Positions 12,970 to 26,200 are shown, counted from the stretch's first letter. The stretch is 64,000 nucleotides of DNA from Eucalyptus grandis (GCF_016545825.1 NC_052615.1:27897088-27961087), one strand, 5' to 3'. The notes: generated by a model from the sequence alone, not told the origin. A program made the numbers and translations.

Positions 12970-14914
12970 GCTCTTTAGAAGAATATTAAAAAGAATAGCA
13001 TGATAATCCCGCCCTAAGCTTCATAGCCTAAACTTTATTGGCAGCAAGATGGCCCTCCACGACCCGTACAACCATAAAGTGATCACTCATGAATCGTTGA
13101 CGAGATGTTGCGACGGGGTTCAATTTTCGAGAATGTCTCTTTCTAGGCCACGATGCATAATTGGATGACTAGGCACGATTAGCTTTAAGCACAAGGTCAA
13201 TACTATGCATTAAGGGCTTTTCCACTTTCAAGTACACAAAGGAAACGGAAGGGAGAAAAACCCCCCCATTTGGCCCTCGAAATGGGTGGAAAATGCCAAT
13301 AGGCGCCGGCGAGCTCATGAGTTAATCAATAAATGTTTCAATCATTCATGCATCTACTAACACGGAAAATAAAACAAAACTCTGTCAATTTACAAATATC
13401 ACTTCATTTCAGGAGATCAACAGGGAGAGAGGGGAAAAAGAAAAGAAAAAAGGGGAGAAATCTTGATGTTTTATGGAGTTAAATCATGATTAATCAAAAG
13501 ATTAGTGTTTCGAGACACCGGCTTCACGTGCGCGTTGACGCTCAAAAGTTGGGTTCTCTACGCTATCGTGTGTGGAAAAATGATGTTTGCTTTATGTCAT
13601 TCACACGAAATTTGAGAAGCAAAGGTACTTCGCAGGCTTGGAGTTTATTTACCTGTGAAAGCGTTCCTCATTTTCCAAAAAGAGCGAAGGATCTGTCTAC
13701 ATAGTTTTCTAGATCTTTGCGACGGAGCTGCGCATCCAAATGATAACTTCATGAGCAAACTAAAACGGACATTATGAAATCGAGTCAATTGTTGTTTTTA
13801 CCCGATAAATCACATAAATTTTGAGGATTTCTATGGTCTCTCGTGGGACCGATTCATCGTTATAGAAGTATTGTACTTAAGCGCATTTTATCCCATCTCT
13901 TAAACAGATTGGTGTACTTGACAAGTATTTTGAAAGTTTCTAATCAACATCCAAGATTTGCTTTTTTGCGATTCAATGGTGTACACAATTTATAGTGAGA
14001 AAGGCATGTTGGGAGATGAAGATGCTCCTTTTATTAATTTAAATGACAGTAGACAGACAGAATAATATAGTCATGAGGGAAAAAGGGGGTCCTTATAAAG
14101 AGGGTGCATTCTTTTAAGACAAGAGAAAGTGCATTAAAAGTTTGGGACGCGTATTGATGAAGAAGATCCACAAGCATGATCTCACGTGTTATTTATTCTG
14201 GTGAAAATCACAGATCTTAACATAAAGTTCACATTATAGAATCAATAGGATTTTGTTAAAAGCTTGTAAAGCAACAGCATAATAAGGAACTTTACCCAAA
14301 AAAACAGCATAATAAGGAAAAAAGTACGTTTTTCAATGCACAGACTGTTTTTGTAAATCGCATATTTTTTTTTACTGATTAACGCTTTAAATATGATGTA
14401 TGACCTCGAGAACCCCCTTTTATCATTTCCCTTTGTACCTGCATTACCAAATCATCTATTTTAAGAGTACTTATGCTCTATAAACAACCAATTTCTGATC
14501 TCGCCGTTTCAATCTAGGGCTTACACGAGTCTAAAAAATTTCGAGCGACGCTTCTAAACAACGGGTACACTGGACATAGATGTCGCACTTATTAATTTAG
14601 AACATGTCATATTTCCAAAGGCAATCAGGCAATCTCACTCATCAGTAACTAGCTAGTAACTTAGTAAGTAGTACACTTCAATTTTTTTTTTTTTTTTTTT
14701 TTGTTTTGTTTTCCTGTTGTTTTCTCTTTGCTGTTTTCTGAAGCAGAAGGATTCAAAATAAAAGGGCGAGTCATATTCATATTCATATGCGCACTGTTCT
14801 CGCAAATGGATACATCGTAGTCTACAATAAATCAGACAGTCGGGAGAGAATTCGCGGCGTAAATGCTGATGTTGACTCCACTGCATTGTTAGTGAGAGCA
14901 AAGACAAAAAAAGG

Positions 14915-14919
<5 letters not shown>

Positions 14920-14945
<26 letters not shown>

Positions 14946-14950
14946 AAATC
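14920..14950. repeat. (GAAA)n microsatellite
   Basis: About six to seven GAAA units on the plus strand. Confidence 0.85.
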
Positions 14951-15899
14951 TAGAAAGCCTACACAGGACGCAAGTTAGTCAGACACACAAACACCCCCCA
15001 CCATTAAAACTGTGTCCTCAATTGGCTTCAGAAATTGATGGCAGAATCATTCACCACCTCCCACCACCACCTCCATCACCACCACCATTCTCATGCACAA
15101 ACCCCAATCACGACCGTGCCCTCTCGATGACGACACCTTCTCTCATCTCATTCGCTCCGAAGACTTAAAGCCATCATCTCTTCTTCTTCGCCATCCCCAT
15201 ACTCTGCAACATATACTTAAATGGAAGAAGCCGAAACCTCCTCGTTCAAGAAACCAAAAGCCCTTTACTTCTTTTTGGCTGTGCCTTGCACGTTACGTAT
15301 GTACACACAGGCGGTCTTTGTTATCTTTGGCTTATTTGTAACGGTATGAAAAGAATGCAAATTATTAGAGCCCATGTGACTGCTGGTCTGTTCTCTTCTT
15401 CTTCTCTTTCTTGATATCAATTAAGTTTTAAGGTTTTGTAAGCCTAGGAAGCCGAGAAGACGAAAAGATGTGGTTTTGAGTGGAGACCATGTTCCGAAAT
15501 CCACATCCACATCCGCAATTATTTGGTGCACTGTTAACTTCCCATGTGCAGAGGTAACTACGATGTTCTTTTGTAGAAGAAGAAGATGTGGTCGGAACGA
15601 TTTCGAAATTTCTTTCCTCAAGTTTCCAAGGGAATACTGCAATCTTCCCCTCTTGTACATGACAAGACCATGAGGTCTCGCAAAATCAGAGGTCCCATCT
15701 ATCACATCTCAGACTCTCTCTCCCTCTCTCTACTTGTTTTGTTTATACAATATGTGAAGCAACGACCATTACACCAAAGCTATTCAAAGATACATACACT
15801 TGGTATTTGGTAATGCCTTCTGTCTTTAACCTCGCATGATAAGCTTGGTGGCATTTCAAAGATACAAAACTGAAGCCAACGAACGACACTTGCTAATTC

Positions 15900-16211
15900 C
15901 TAAGTGGGTTCTGCGTCTCGAATATGCTTTAATGGCATCGTCACCGATTCTTGCGAAACTCTAAATGAGCCCATTTTTGTCCTCAAGCACAGCTGGGTTG
16001 CTTCACCAATACAGCTTCCATACGCACTCGGCATCTTCTCCCTTCTCTGCTGAATGATTATATTCCTTCCACTTTTTCCTCGACAAAATATTCGAGAAGT
16101 GTGAAGGCCAAGCTTCTCCAAAGCTGATTTCGCCAAGTATCTCCCATCAAATACAAGGTCGGGAACCATGATGTTCTTACACAACACAATCGAAAGCTTA
16201 CAAGCAGTCAT
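15900..16211 (-). CDS. Hypothetical small ORF downstream of MIR166 (103 codons)
   Basis: An ATG-initiated frame of 103 codons lying about 1 kb downstream of the MIR166 hairpin on the same strand. It is fairly balanced in composition and rich in Lys/Arg and Ser. I recognise no domain or family. It could be part of a long MIR166 primary transcript, a separate short gene, or chance. Confidence 0.2.
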   Translation of the reverse strand: MTACKLSIVLCKNIMVPDLVFDGRYLAKSALEKLGLHTSRIFCRGKSGRNIIIQQRREKMPSAYGSCIGEATQLCLRTKMGSFRVSQESVTMPLKHIRDAEPT

Positions 16212-16239
16212 TTATACAGATATAAATATAATGGAAACA

Positions 16240-17194
16240 ACCTCAAGACCTCTTTTTTTTTCCTTTTGCATTAACCCCAGGTATTATTAGTGTCATTTAC
16301 CGGTTATCTAGTCCTTATTAAAGTCGCGCATTTAGTATGAGAGAGTCAAACCTGACACAGATTCAGCCGTTAACAATGAAAAGCAAACCAGCAATCTGTA
16401 AAAGTAACTCATACACAAACACGAACACACACACGTTAAAACGAAAGATGCAGAGCTAGACCAGCCTCTGATGACGTTATGGTTTCTTTTCTTTCTTTCT
16501 TTCTTTCGGCACAAAGCTAGCAAGAAAAGCTCATGCCAAGTTGAAAGAAAGAGAAGGGACTGGACTGGTTTTGATATAGAAGGGAGAAACTTGATTGCAG
16601 ATATGCAACATCAGTATCCCGGGGACAACTCATTTAAGAAAAAGAAAAAGAAAAACCCTAAAGTAAAAGAAGCCAGCACCGAACTGAAGCGGATCAGGGT
16701 ATAGAGGAGCGAGAAAGAGACAGGCGAGGAAGATTCATGAAGCCCATCATGAAGAAATCCAGTTCCAATGATGAACCCACAAAGCACCTTAGACTGACAA
16801 GAGAAACATCATAGATTTTAGGGAGAGAAAGAGAGAGAGAGAGTGAGACAGAGAGAGAGGAGGGAAAAAATCAAAGCGTAATGATGAAACTTTATCCTTC
16901 TATCGTCAGAAGAAAAAATAGTAGACGGCGGAAACATGAACTAGGGTCAAAATCTATAATCATTACACCAATCTGCTCATGCACACACACACACAGAAGC
17001 CTTAATTTCACTACTGACAAAGCAAGGGGAGAAAAAGGAAAACACAGCCAACATCTGAACCAAAAAAGCCATGGTTATGGAACAGGAAGACGAAAAAGTC
17101 TCAAGAAGTCTCAAGCTTTTTCTTTTCCTGTGGAGACTCACCTCAAGATCGGTCCACAACAACGGCGGAGGAGATCGGCACAGGGGGAAGCAAT
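16240..17194 (-). other. Probable 3' part of the pri-miR166 transcript / intergenic
   Basis: Downstream of the hairpin on the minus strand. It starts with a splice donor at 17141 and contains several GA/CT microsatellites and a GAAA run. The transcript end and acceptor cannot be fixed. No protein gene recognised. Confidence 0.4.
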
Positions 17195-17201
17195 AATTTG
17201 G

Positions 17202-17222
17202 GGGGAATGAAGCCTGGTCCGA
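17202..17222 (-). ncRNA. MIR166: Mature miR166 (3' arm)
   Basis: The minus strand reads exactly the 21-nt miR165/166-family sequence (begins TCGGACCAGG, ends ATTCCCC). miR166 guides cleavage of class III HD-ZIP transcription factor mRNAs that set leaf polarity, meristem and vascular patterning. It sits on the 3' arm of the precursor, as expected for this family, with the star strand at 17359-17379. Confidence 0.96.
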
Positions 17223-17358
17223 GGTCGTCAAGCTCATGATCCGATCGATCGAATCACGTCATCATCTCAAATGGGTACGCGGCGATCCCGACCCACAACA
17301 ACAAAAGCACATAAATAACCGATCTTGCGAGACGAAGATCGGTGATCCGAGATGGCGG

Positions 17359-17379
17359 CCTCGCACCAGACAACATTCC
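17359..17379 (-). ncRNA. MIR166: miR166* (5' arm)
   Basis: Minus strand GGAATGTTGTCTGGTGCGAGG, a typical miR166 star form. Paired to the mature sequence with 2-nt 3' overhangs, 16 of 19 positions pair (one G-U), with mismatches at mature positions 4, 12 and 13. The terminal loop region between the arms is about 136 nt. Confidence 0.93.
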
Positions 17380-17669
17380 CCTCAAAACAACAAGGCTTCC
17401 TTTCCGAGGATCTCCTCCCAAACCCTGCCTGAAAACACACGAGAAAACCTCAAAGCTAGAGAGAGAGAGAGCAAGAGCAAGAGCCAGAGAGAGAGAGAGA
17501 GAGAGATGGGCTCGAGAGGAAGTGAGAAGGAAAAGGAAGGGGAAGGGGGGGATAAAAAGGGGAGGAGAGCGAGAAGAGAGGCGAAAGAGGACAAAGAGAG
17601 CAATAAAAGATAGCAGACCCCACTGGCCCCCACCAAACTGGCCTCTCTCTCTCTCTCTCTCTCGCAATG

Positions 17670-17678
17670 GTATATAGG
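17670..17678 (-). promoter_or_regulatory. TATA box of the MIR166 primary transcript
   Basis: CTATATACC on the minus strand, about 290 nt upstream of the miR166* arm. It is followed by a GA-repeat leader on the minus strand (CT run at 17644-17663 on the plus strand). Spacing fits a pol II core promoter. Inferred from sequence only. Confidence 0.6.
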
Positions 17679-17699
17679 ATTCAGCTCCCACCATGTTTC

Positions 17700-20600
17700 C
17701 CTTCCTTCTTTTTTTTCTCTCAGAGGGGAAAAGGGAAAAACAGAAGAAATATTTTCCATCCCCGTTGAAATCCATCCCCATATCCAACGGCAGATCATCA
17801 TGACCTAATCATATAATCAGCTGTCGTGCAGGGCTTCTCCATAGCTATATCATCAAGATCTCCCTCCTTCTCTTACCATCCCCACCTTCCCTTTTATTTT
17901 TTATTTTCTTGTCGACCCTTTTTTGCGTTCACCTCCCCCCCCCAAAAAGTTCTCGGCTTTTCCTGTGGTTCCATCGTGTTTCACGGCTGCTTTAGATGAT
18001 GTAGCACAATGGAATGTTGGTTTAAGTCGATCTAGTGTTGATGGGTAAACCGACATGTAATGACAGCCGGAAAATAGAGGCAGTTTGATTTTGATTTAAG
18101 AGCCCGGATGCATGAGAAGAAAATCGCAATCGAGAGAATGGACGCGCTGGACTTTGGAATCCGACATTATTTCTTACATGGTGAAGTTAAAAGCCAGTGT
18201 GTCGGTTAAAAGCCATTGAAATCAAACGGAACCCTCAATTAACAATGTCTCATTTGCAGGGACTAAAATCAGTCAAAATAGGTGGAAATCAATTTAAGCA
18301 TCTTAACCAATAACGCGTCTAGTGAATTCAACTCATCTTTCAATGATTTGGGATCAAGTCTTATTGGGCTCACTCCCGTAATAAAATCCGAAATATACTG
18401 AATTTACGCATGTAAGCATGCTCTAAATAATAGTAGGGAAACTGAACCAATAGAGATACGCGGTGACCCCACTAAAATCTGACTCGATGTATAAAAAAAA
18501 AAAAAAAGAATAATAATTTTAACAGTCATAAATGCTAGGCGCTCGGTTCGTCAAACTAGGTGTCGGCACGAGGCTATTGATTCGAGAGAGACCCGCGTAA
18601 CAAAATTTCATTGTCCGGTAAAGGAGAAAGGAAACATGGTTTCAGAGGATTAATCCAAAAAGAGAGAGAAATACAAAAGAAAAACAGGATGAAGTGGGAT
18701 TGATGAGGCGTGTGATTGAGGGGTGACGACCGATGAAAGTGATGAGACACCAAACGAGTAAAAACCAGCAAGAAGTCAAGAATTTGGTTGAGCTAATTCG
18801 CCGACCTTCTTATGGAAAATGAAAGAAATTAAAGAAAATTTAATAGCGGGAGCCGATGTGCTTTTCGTCATCGGCCATTTCCTGCCCTGTTTTTGCCTTT
18901 CCTTTTCTTCATGATTATTATATTTCTATTAAGGGGGGGAGGATATAATTGATCTTTTTTTCTGCAAGGTGACAAAAAATTAAAATTTTTTTTTTCCTAC
19001 AAGAGGGATTTAACACGAAAAAGGGAACAATAGTCCCCCCTCGTTCAGTGCAATATATGACACCTTTTTCTACGCTTGCGGGGGATTCGACATGACGACA
19101 GACGGGACAGACACATAGTGTAAAGGCAAACGAGTCAGCGTACTGATTGGAGCTCATCCCCTGCTCCGCCCTCCACCGTATCATGGTGCTCTCCCTGCCC
19201 CCTTTTTTTTTTTTTTCTTTTTCTTTTTCTTGATAAAAACAGAGGAAAAAGAAAGATAGAAATGTTTAAAACGCTCGTGATGCTACTCGGCATGGTGATC
19301 GGTGGCCAACGACTTGTGCCTTCTCCCATGAGATCATGAGTTCGGATTATGCAGTGAGTGCGACTCTCCACCGCCCGTGCCGTAAGCATTTCTCTATTTC
19401 GTGTTTAGAAATTTCTCAACTTCTGTTGCGATAACGACAGCTATGATATTATGCATTTATAAATGAATTTGAATAGTTTTACATTTTTTTTTAGTGGTGT
19501 GGGACTTTGAGTTATACTTGGACGGGGAGTTTGTTCTCATTGCTCCTCCCTATTCTTTTCTTCCATGCCTAATGAAAATAAAAAAAGAAGAAGAAGAATT
19601 TTGGAAGCATTTGTTAAGCAAATCGGTTGAAAATGTTAGTGGTTTTAATGGAGATGGTGCTAGATGGTGAGAATATTGAAAGAGAAATTCTGCTAAAATT
19701 TTAGTAATAGTCAATTGTAAAGTTTTGGTTTCTTTTGTGTTGGTCATTCCAAAATAATTTTCTTTAGTAAATATGTTTTCTTTTCGTATAGTAATAATAT
19801 ATATTGAAGGAAAATTTAGATGGTAGATCATCTCCTAATAGTAATTTTGAATGACCGGAAAGAGGAAGCGATTTCCTTTTTGTTTTGCATTAGCATAAAC
19901 CTCAATTCAGCTTTGGGGGAAAAAGCACATGTTGAAACTAGAATTGCAATAAGGAGAAGAAGCGTACAATTGTGCTCCAGCGTAAATCACTAGGACATTT
20001 CGATGCAATAAAGTGCGTCTATCAACATGGTTGAGGCAATGAAACACACACATATATAATTCATACGCACAAACTATATATTTTTTTTAATACTTGTGTA
20101 TTGTTTTTTTTTTTAAATATAGAAATCCAATTAAACATCAATTTTTAATGAGGATCTAAACCTTTTCGGCTTTAAAAGTAAACATGTTAAGGTGCGCTTG
20201 TGTGTTCAATCCCATCTTCAACTCTATCCAATTAACCACTTATTCTATCATATAAGCACGTCATAGTAGGAAAAGTTCATCGATGAAACTAAATCTTAGT
20301 TTTTATAGTGCAATCAAGCTGCCAAAATTCCAATTGTCGTAATCAAATTTTAAATATTTACCGAAGCATGTAATCTAGTTCTAATATTTGCAACTTTCAG
20401 TATCTAACAGACATTTTAACATCAAAGTAATTGGATTATCAGAAGCTGCAGCCAGCACCACTACTGCACTGCTTCTTTAGAAAATCCTTTTAAGTGCAGT
20501 TTTTCTTCCATCTATCCTCGAAACTTTACCGGACTCCACAACTTCATTGCATTATTCAACGACATTTACAAAGCAAAGAACACGATAATTTAAATACAAA

Positions 20601-22680
20601 GACAAGAAAGCTTATCACATCACGAGACTCCAGAATCCGAAAATTGGGTTACAAAACCAGCGGAAAAAGTCAATGAACTTCCAATCAATCAAAAGGCTAC
20701 AAAGTCCGACCAAAAAAATAAAAATAAAAATCAGCAGTCTACAAAGCATTAGGAAAGTGAAATTTCTAGACCCTTTTCATTCAATTTCTTCTTTTTTTTT
20801 AAAAAAAAAAAAGAAGAAAAAACTTTTCTGGTCTTGTCAACGATTTGCAAAGTCATGTGGGCATTGACCCTCCATCATCTTTGCACGACCATTTGCATTG
20901 CTTTTCGTTTTTCCTGCAATTATGGGAGGTCCAGGTTATGCTCAATTTTATATATACAGCTTTAATAGGTCTAAGCTAAAGTAACTTTTGAATCTCTTCG
21001 CACCCCTTTTCCTTTGGGTCTTACAATAGTAGGGCGAAATTATTTCCACACCTTTTTCTTCTTTTTTTTTTTTTATACTAAATACGCACGTTTTTAAAAA
21101 TAATTGACCAAGATAATTATCTCTACCGAACAAAAAAAAAAAGATATTTATCTCATAGATCAAAGTGCTTTTTCTCTCATTCCTAGTTTGTAAAGAGTCA
21201 TCCTTTCCTTTGGTTTTCTTTCATCAGATTAAAGGAAGCGAATTTCTCTTCTTCCTACAAAGAGAAACTCGAGTGAAATTTGAAGAGCATTATGTTGGGA
21301 GCTCGATTCCATGTTAGACATGTTTACTATTCAGATCTGAAGTATTTATATACTGAAAGAAAATGGACACAAAATAAGATGCAAGAGATCGAATTTGTGC
21401 ATGTTCTATCAGACTACTGCCGACGAAGTCACTAATACTGGTTTAAAGACCTACGGAAAGGCGCAAAACTTTTTTTTTTTATTAGATTGGCGTGAGTTTT
21501 TTTTTTTTTCTACCAAAAGAGTAATTTGAGTTTTGAACATGTTGTAATAAGAGAGCCAATCTCGATATTTTTAAATTAAATACCGTATGTGAAATACATT
21601 TTTGATAAGTTTTTTAACCTAGATAAACAAAACAAATTTGATCCGGGGACGAGGGCCATCGCTAGCCCTCTAAGTTCGCCACTGCATACTCTCAATCTCT
21701 ATTAATTGGGAAAACTTTATTCTGGCTAAAGCGAGTTGAAGATTAGGTAGGTAAAATTAATTTTTTCAAACTATAAAATAAGATTTTACTCAAACTTTCT
21801 CCACATAAAATCTAAAACTAAACAAGAGTATGAAAGAAAAATTGAACTATAAAAAGTTGTGTTTCAGCTAAAACAGGTGTGAAAATAACCTCGTCCTTTG
21901 TTGGTAATATTTGCATCATCTCAAACCTATTACTAACATGACAGACCGAATTTATGATGCTCTCTAATATTTTACAAAACAGCGCTCAGATGATATTATG
22001 TCCGCATGGTTTATAACTCTGGTTTCCCAATTCGAAAATTGGTTTAGGCTTCAGATCTGGAGTGTTAGCTTCTGCAAACCCACATTAGCAAAAATGACCT
22101 GCCTTTCAAATTAGAACTTTAGCAAAAAAAAACGTGTGCACCCACGGGTTTCACCCTTTCGCAATCCCCCTTTAAGAAAAATTTGAGTTCCAAAACCGAT
22201 GACAAAAGGATTTTATATAAAGTTCGTGTAGTTTACTATGAATCTGCCGTTCTGAAAGTCACATGGGATCTTGAAGTTGACACGCCAGGCTGTGTAAGCG
22301 TTTCAAAAGGTAAATAATTATTCCACATTCATGAAGATTTGATTTGGTTTGACTCTCTCTAGGCAGGGACTTTCACCTTATCTCATGTTCCCTTTTCCAT
22401 TTCCCCAAACACATTCGAGGGCATCGTCTCCTCTGCGCAGTTAACCTAATTCTTGTTTGAAGCACCTTTTCTAACATGTTTGTTCTCACCGTCTATGACA
22501 CCTTCATATCATAGCGACTTTAGGTATTTGCATGCATCTATTTGTCGCGATCCTTTCCCTTTGCGTGTCCGACAATCTGCACGAATCAAATTCCTATAAA
22601 CGTTGGAAAACGTCCTTCTATCAATTACGTTACTGCTCTCTAAGGCCACGGATTGCATAGATTTCCTTTTGCATTGTTTA
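17700..22680. other. Intergenic, no gene recognised
   Basis: AT-rich, with poly-A/T runs and no supported ORF. It contains a SINE-like segment near 19.29-19.40 kb. Confidence 0.5.
19288..19400 (+). mobile_element. SINE-like tRNA-derived fragment
   Basis: The phrase 'ggtggccaacgacttgtgcc' followed by a B-box-like 'gagttcggattatg' is in the arrangement of plant tRNA-derived SINEs. No poly(A) tail or target duplication identified. Confidence 0.45.
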
Positions 22681-22683
22681 AGA

Positions 22684-23140
22684 CAAAGGTAACATTAAAT
22701 AGTCTAATATCAAAGACCTAAAATTGTGCTTTTTTGATTCTTGCAAGACTCGCCTTGTTCCTGTCTGTTCGGGACAAGAAAATAATCGCTAGCTTTTCTT
22801 AATAATTGGGAAAAAAAATTATTCGACATTAAACAAAGGCGACACCCAAAAACCTGATATCAATAACCCACTGTTGCGTTCTTTATATTATTGCAAGACT
22901 CGCCTTGTTCCTGTCTGTCCGAGACAAGAACATACTTGCAGCCTTTTCTTGTTTATTGGGAAAATAATTACACAACATTAACCAAAGGAAACATTAAATA
23001 ATCTGATACCGAATACCCATAGCTGTGTTTTTTTTTTTTAATTCATTTTTGCAAGACTCGCGTTGTTCCATTCTGTTCGAGACAAGAAAATAAATGCAAG
23101 CTTTTCTTGTTTAATGGGAAAATAATTCTACAGCATTAGC
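22684..23140. repeat. Three-copy tandem repeat, unit about 150-158 bp
   Basis: The core 'ttgcaagactcg' recurs at 22741, 22891 and 23049. Each unit carries 'cttgttcc...gacaag', an 8-base imperfect inverted repeat, followed by 'cttttcttg/aat..ttgggaaaa'. Copies are diverged, so the duplication is old. No coding potential seen. Confidence 0.85.
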
Positions 23141-23239
23141 TCTCTCTCTCCCCGATGACCTAAAAATAATGCGAGAGTTGTTGAAAAGGAAGAAAGGCGG
23201 AGACCCTTTTGAGCTCGCTTTAACTTCCCCCGAGTCATC

Positions 23240-23260
23240 GTTGAATATTATAAAGGAGAG
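23240..23260 (+). promoter_or_regulatory. Possible TATA box (orphan)
   Basis: 'attataaagga' directly downstream of the tandem repeat, after a pyrimidine-rich stretch. No ORF or known RNA follows within about 1 kb, so the function is unknown. Confidence 0.25.
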
Positions 23261-23299
23261 GATTCTCCTAGGAGCCAAAAAACAACGCAGAAACAGAGC

Positions 23300-26200
23300 A
23301 AAAAAATCTTGCGTGGGTGATTTTTTTTCTTTTTCTTTTTGTTAATATAGAAACTTCAATCACAAGCGCATAATGATATCACGACGCCCACATAGTATTT
23401 ACGTTGCCCTATTTAATGATTTCTGGGGACAGCATCTCTGCAGCAGATGTTGGAATGTGTTCCCCGTTATTTTGACTTAATCAGATCGAGATAACGAAAC
23501 AGTCGTTCAAATGGAGAAAAGCTCTAATAAGTTTTTCATTTCGAGGTTAATTTTCTCGGTTCATTGTGATTTTGTTCTTATCTAGTGCTCGGTTTTCGAA
23601 GACAAGAGTCCTCTGAATATGCAAGATTTCCCTGAAACCCATTTGCTGTTTTGAAATTGTGTCCCACCTACGATACCTCTCTATCATATGCTACATTTAT
23701 GTTGCCATCAATTCCCTTAAGTAGGAATGTTTTCTCACTTGGTGATCCTACCCTGATCATGTTTTATTAGAATGAATAGCCAACCATGATGCTGCAATTA
23801 TGTCGTCGTTCAGTTTTAAATTCATCACATATAGCTTTTTCCTTTCAAAATTCAGGGAACTTCAACCAAATGCCATGGGATATATATAATTGTCAAGATA
23901 AGAATTAAGGAAACAGCACATTTATTACCTTCATACTGACTTGCCTCAAGTTTTGTGTAATCAGAATTTTGGAAATTGAATGAGTCTTGCTAATGGTGCT
24001 TTTGAGGCACTCATTTTAAAAATGCTTATCTAAGAAATATTCAATTTTCAAAACACTATTGGTGCATACCACGAGGATTGTTAACATACTAAAAATTGGA
24101 ATATATTCTTATTAATGCTTAACAAGTGTCCAGAATACATTTTAACGAGATCCTAAAAAATATATTAACATCGATATTATGATGATATTTAGATCGAATA
24201 TTTAAATTGATTCTTTTGGTGGATCAAAATATAAGAGAATCACTATTACAACGGTAGTTGACCAAGGGGGATAAGGTTTGCTCTCGTGTTTTGGAGCCTC
24301 CATGGTCTCCAGTTTGAATCTCTCAGTCACTGTTCAATCTCTAGAAACCCCAAAGTATCCGCGATGTTGGTTCGACTTGTACACAAGGCATAGAATAACT
24401 CTTAACAGTTTGTATCCATTAATGGTTGGCTCAAAATAAGTAGTAGTATCTGTCAGCTGAAACACTTATGATGAGGCCTACGAAGGTCTAGGCATCCATG
24501 TCTACCATTTTCACTCACCAAATTATACGAGAATCATTGGCCCGTTTTGGATGGCTATGATATTGAAGCACACATGTCCGAGCCTTTAGAGAGAAGAGCG
24601 GGGGTGGGGTGGAACAAAGCAACCGCAATAAATGTCGCAATTATAACACTTTAATGAGTCTTTGCATCATCCAGCATAGAAAACTACATGACTTGCAAGT
24701 CCATTAATAAAATGAGTAAATGACTGAGCTTCGGACCAGCGAGAGACCTCGTGAGAGACGTCTCAATTCTCCATCCACATATGCTCGTCTTAAAAGTATC
24801 ATCCACCGTCTCTCATTACTGATCATGCGAGGAAATTTCGTGCCAACTTTCTTGTGGGCCTAATTTCCTAAAAGTAGTCCCAATTTTAGATTCAATTCTA
24901 ATTATGTCCTTGAATTATTTTGATCTAAAGAAATGATTGTCTTTCACTCTAATCTCACATCTGCCCACATGTCTAAAAATGACCACTAATTTTTCAAAAT
25001 TATCAATATCATTGCCACTTAGATGTTCATTATCAGAATCTGCATCTTCGTCAACACCTTTACTTTATATGGAACAACAACAACCTCATGACAATGATAA
25101 TTTTGAAGAAATTAGTGGTGATTTTTTGACGAAGTGTTAACGGGGATAAATTTGTTACTGGAGTGAAAATATGTGATTTTTTTAAGACAAAAAATAGTTC
25201 CAAGGATAATTGAGATTGGACCTTAAGTTATATATATTTTAAGAAATTAGACCACCGTGGTTTGACATAATTTCTAGTTTCGAATGGAGAGAAACTAGAC
25301 AAACTGCTAGGAATAATTTTCGTTGCTATTGGCAAATGTTTGGGACTTTGTTTTCTGGATATGATAGTTTTTGTTACAAAATCCAACCTAAAAGCATGAG
25401 TCATTACATAGAGGGAGATTACATTAAAATATTATCCAATCAAATTGGCATTGAAGTGATGTGAGATAAAACTCCAACACCTTCTCTCATGAACAAGTTG
25501 GATTGAAACTTAGGGAAGAATGCAAGCTGAATTGAAGAACATGGTACAAAGAATGAGCAATCTCACTACGTCATTATATTATAAAAATCCAACTCAAAAG
25601 TTCAAAATCATTGCAGAAGGAAGACTGCGTAATATGTGTATACAAGATTTTGGAAATCTTGTCCGAGCGAAATGGAATAACACTTTAACAATTTTATTTG
25701 ATGTTATTTTTCTCAATATATGAAATTAAAACCCCTTCTAGGGGGGGGTTCTTTTACTTCAAGAAACTGCTTGCCAATTCATCTTCGCATTGTAGAATCA
25801 CATTCGTAAACAGTAAAGTGGATTTATTTCTTTGACTCTCAAATTTTGGAATGGAAATAATCTCTTTTTTGTGTAGAGGGCCATTCGTTGTAAAACTAGT
25901 TATATGTCCATGATTGTAATCCTTGCCCTTATTAAGTTAAGGGCTGCCAAACCCTCGTCACGGCTCCGACGAAGATACCCAGCCGTCTCTCTCTCCGCTC
26001 TCTTTTTCTCAATCTTCTTTAAAACCGTTTTAGTTAAACTAGTAATGAGAATTAGTTTACTTTATTAAAAAGTTCAATTCAAAGAGAGCGGTAAGGGTAG
26101 CATGACCCTCAGTCGCATCTGAAGAGGGCGATACACCCTTCTTGACAGTGGGCAAGGGTTGCGCAGCCTTGTCTTTGGGAATTGAAGGCAGTGTTCACTT

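Larger units (their letters stand above)
11861..14990. other. Intergenic, no gene recognised
   Basis: No supported gene. Nested inverted repeats lie at about 12.83-12.97 kb (see findings). A poly-T run is at 14.68-14.70 kb and a GAAA microsatellite at about 14.92-14.95 kb. Confidence 0.5.
17195..17390 (-). ncRNA. MIR166: pre-miR166 stem-loop
   Basis: Precursor hairpin spanning the two arms. Inverted similarity extends a little beyond the duplex. The loop is larger than in many plant MIR166 precursors but within the plant range. A consensus 5' splice site (AG/GTGAGT) lies about 60 nt downstream on the same strand, at 17142/17141. Confidence 0.9.

Noticed and set aside
17254..17801. Overlapping open frames of 111-177 codons on both strands
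   Set aside because: They are low-complexity translations of GA/CT repeats and of the MIR166 precursor.
22684..23140. CRISPR-like spaced repeats
   Set aside because: Units are 150-158 bp, diverged and contiguous, in a plant nuclear context; a plain tandem repeat.
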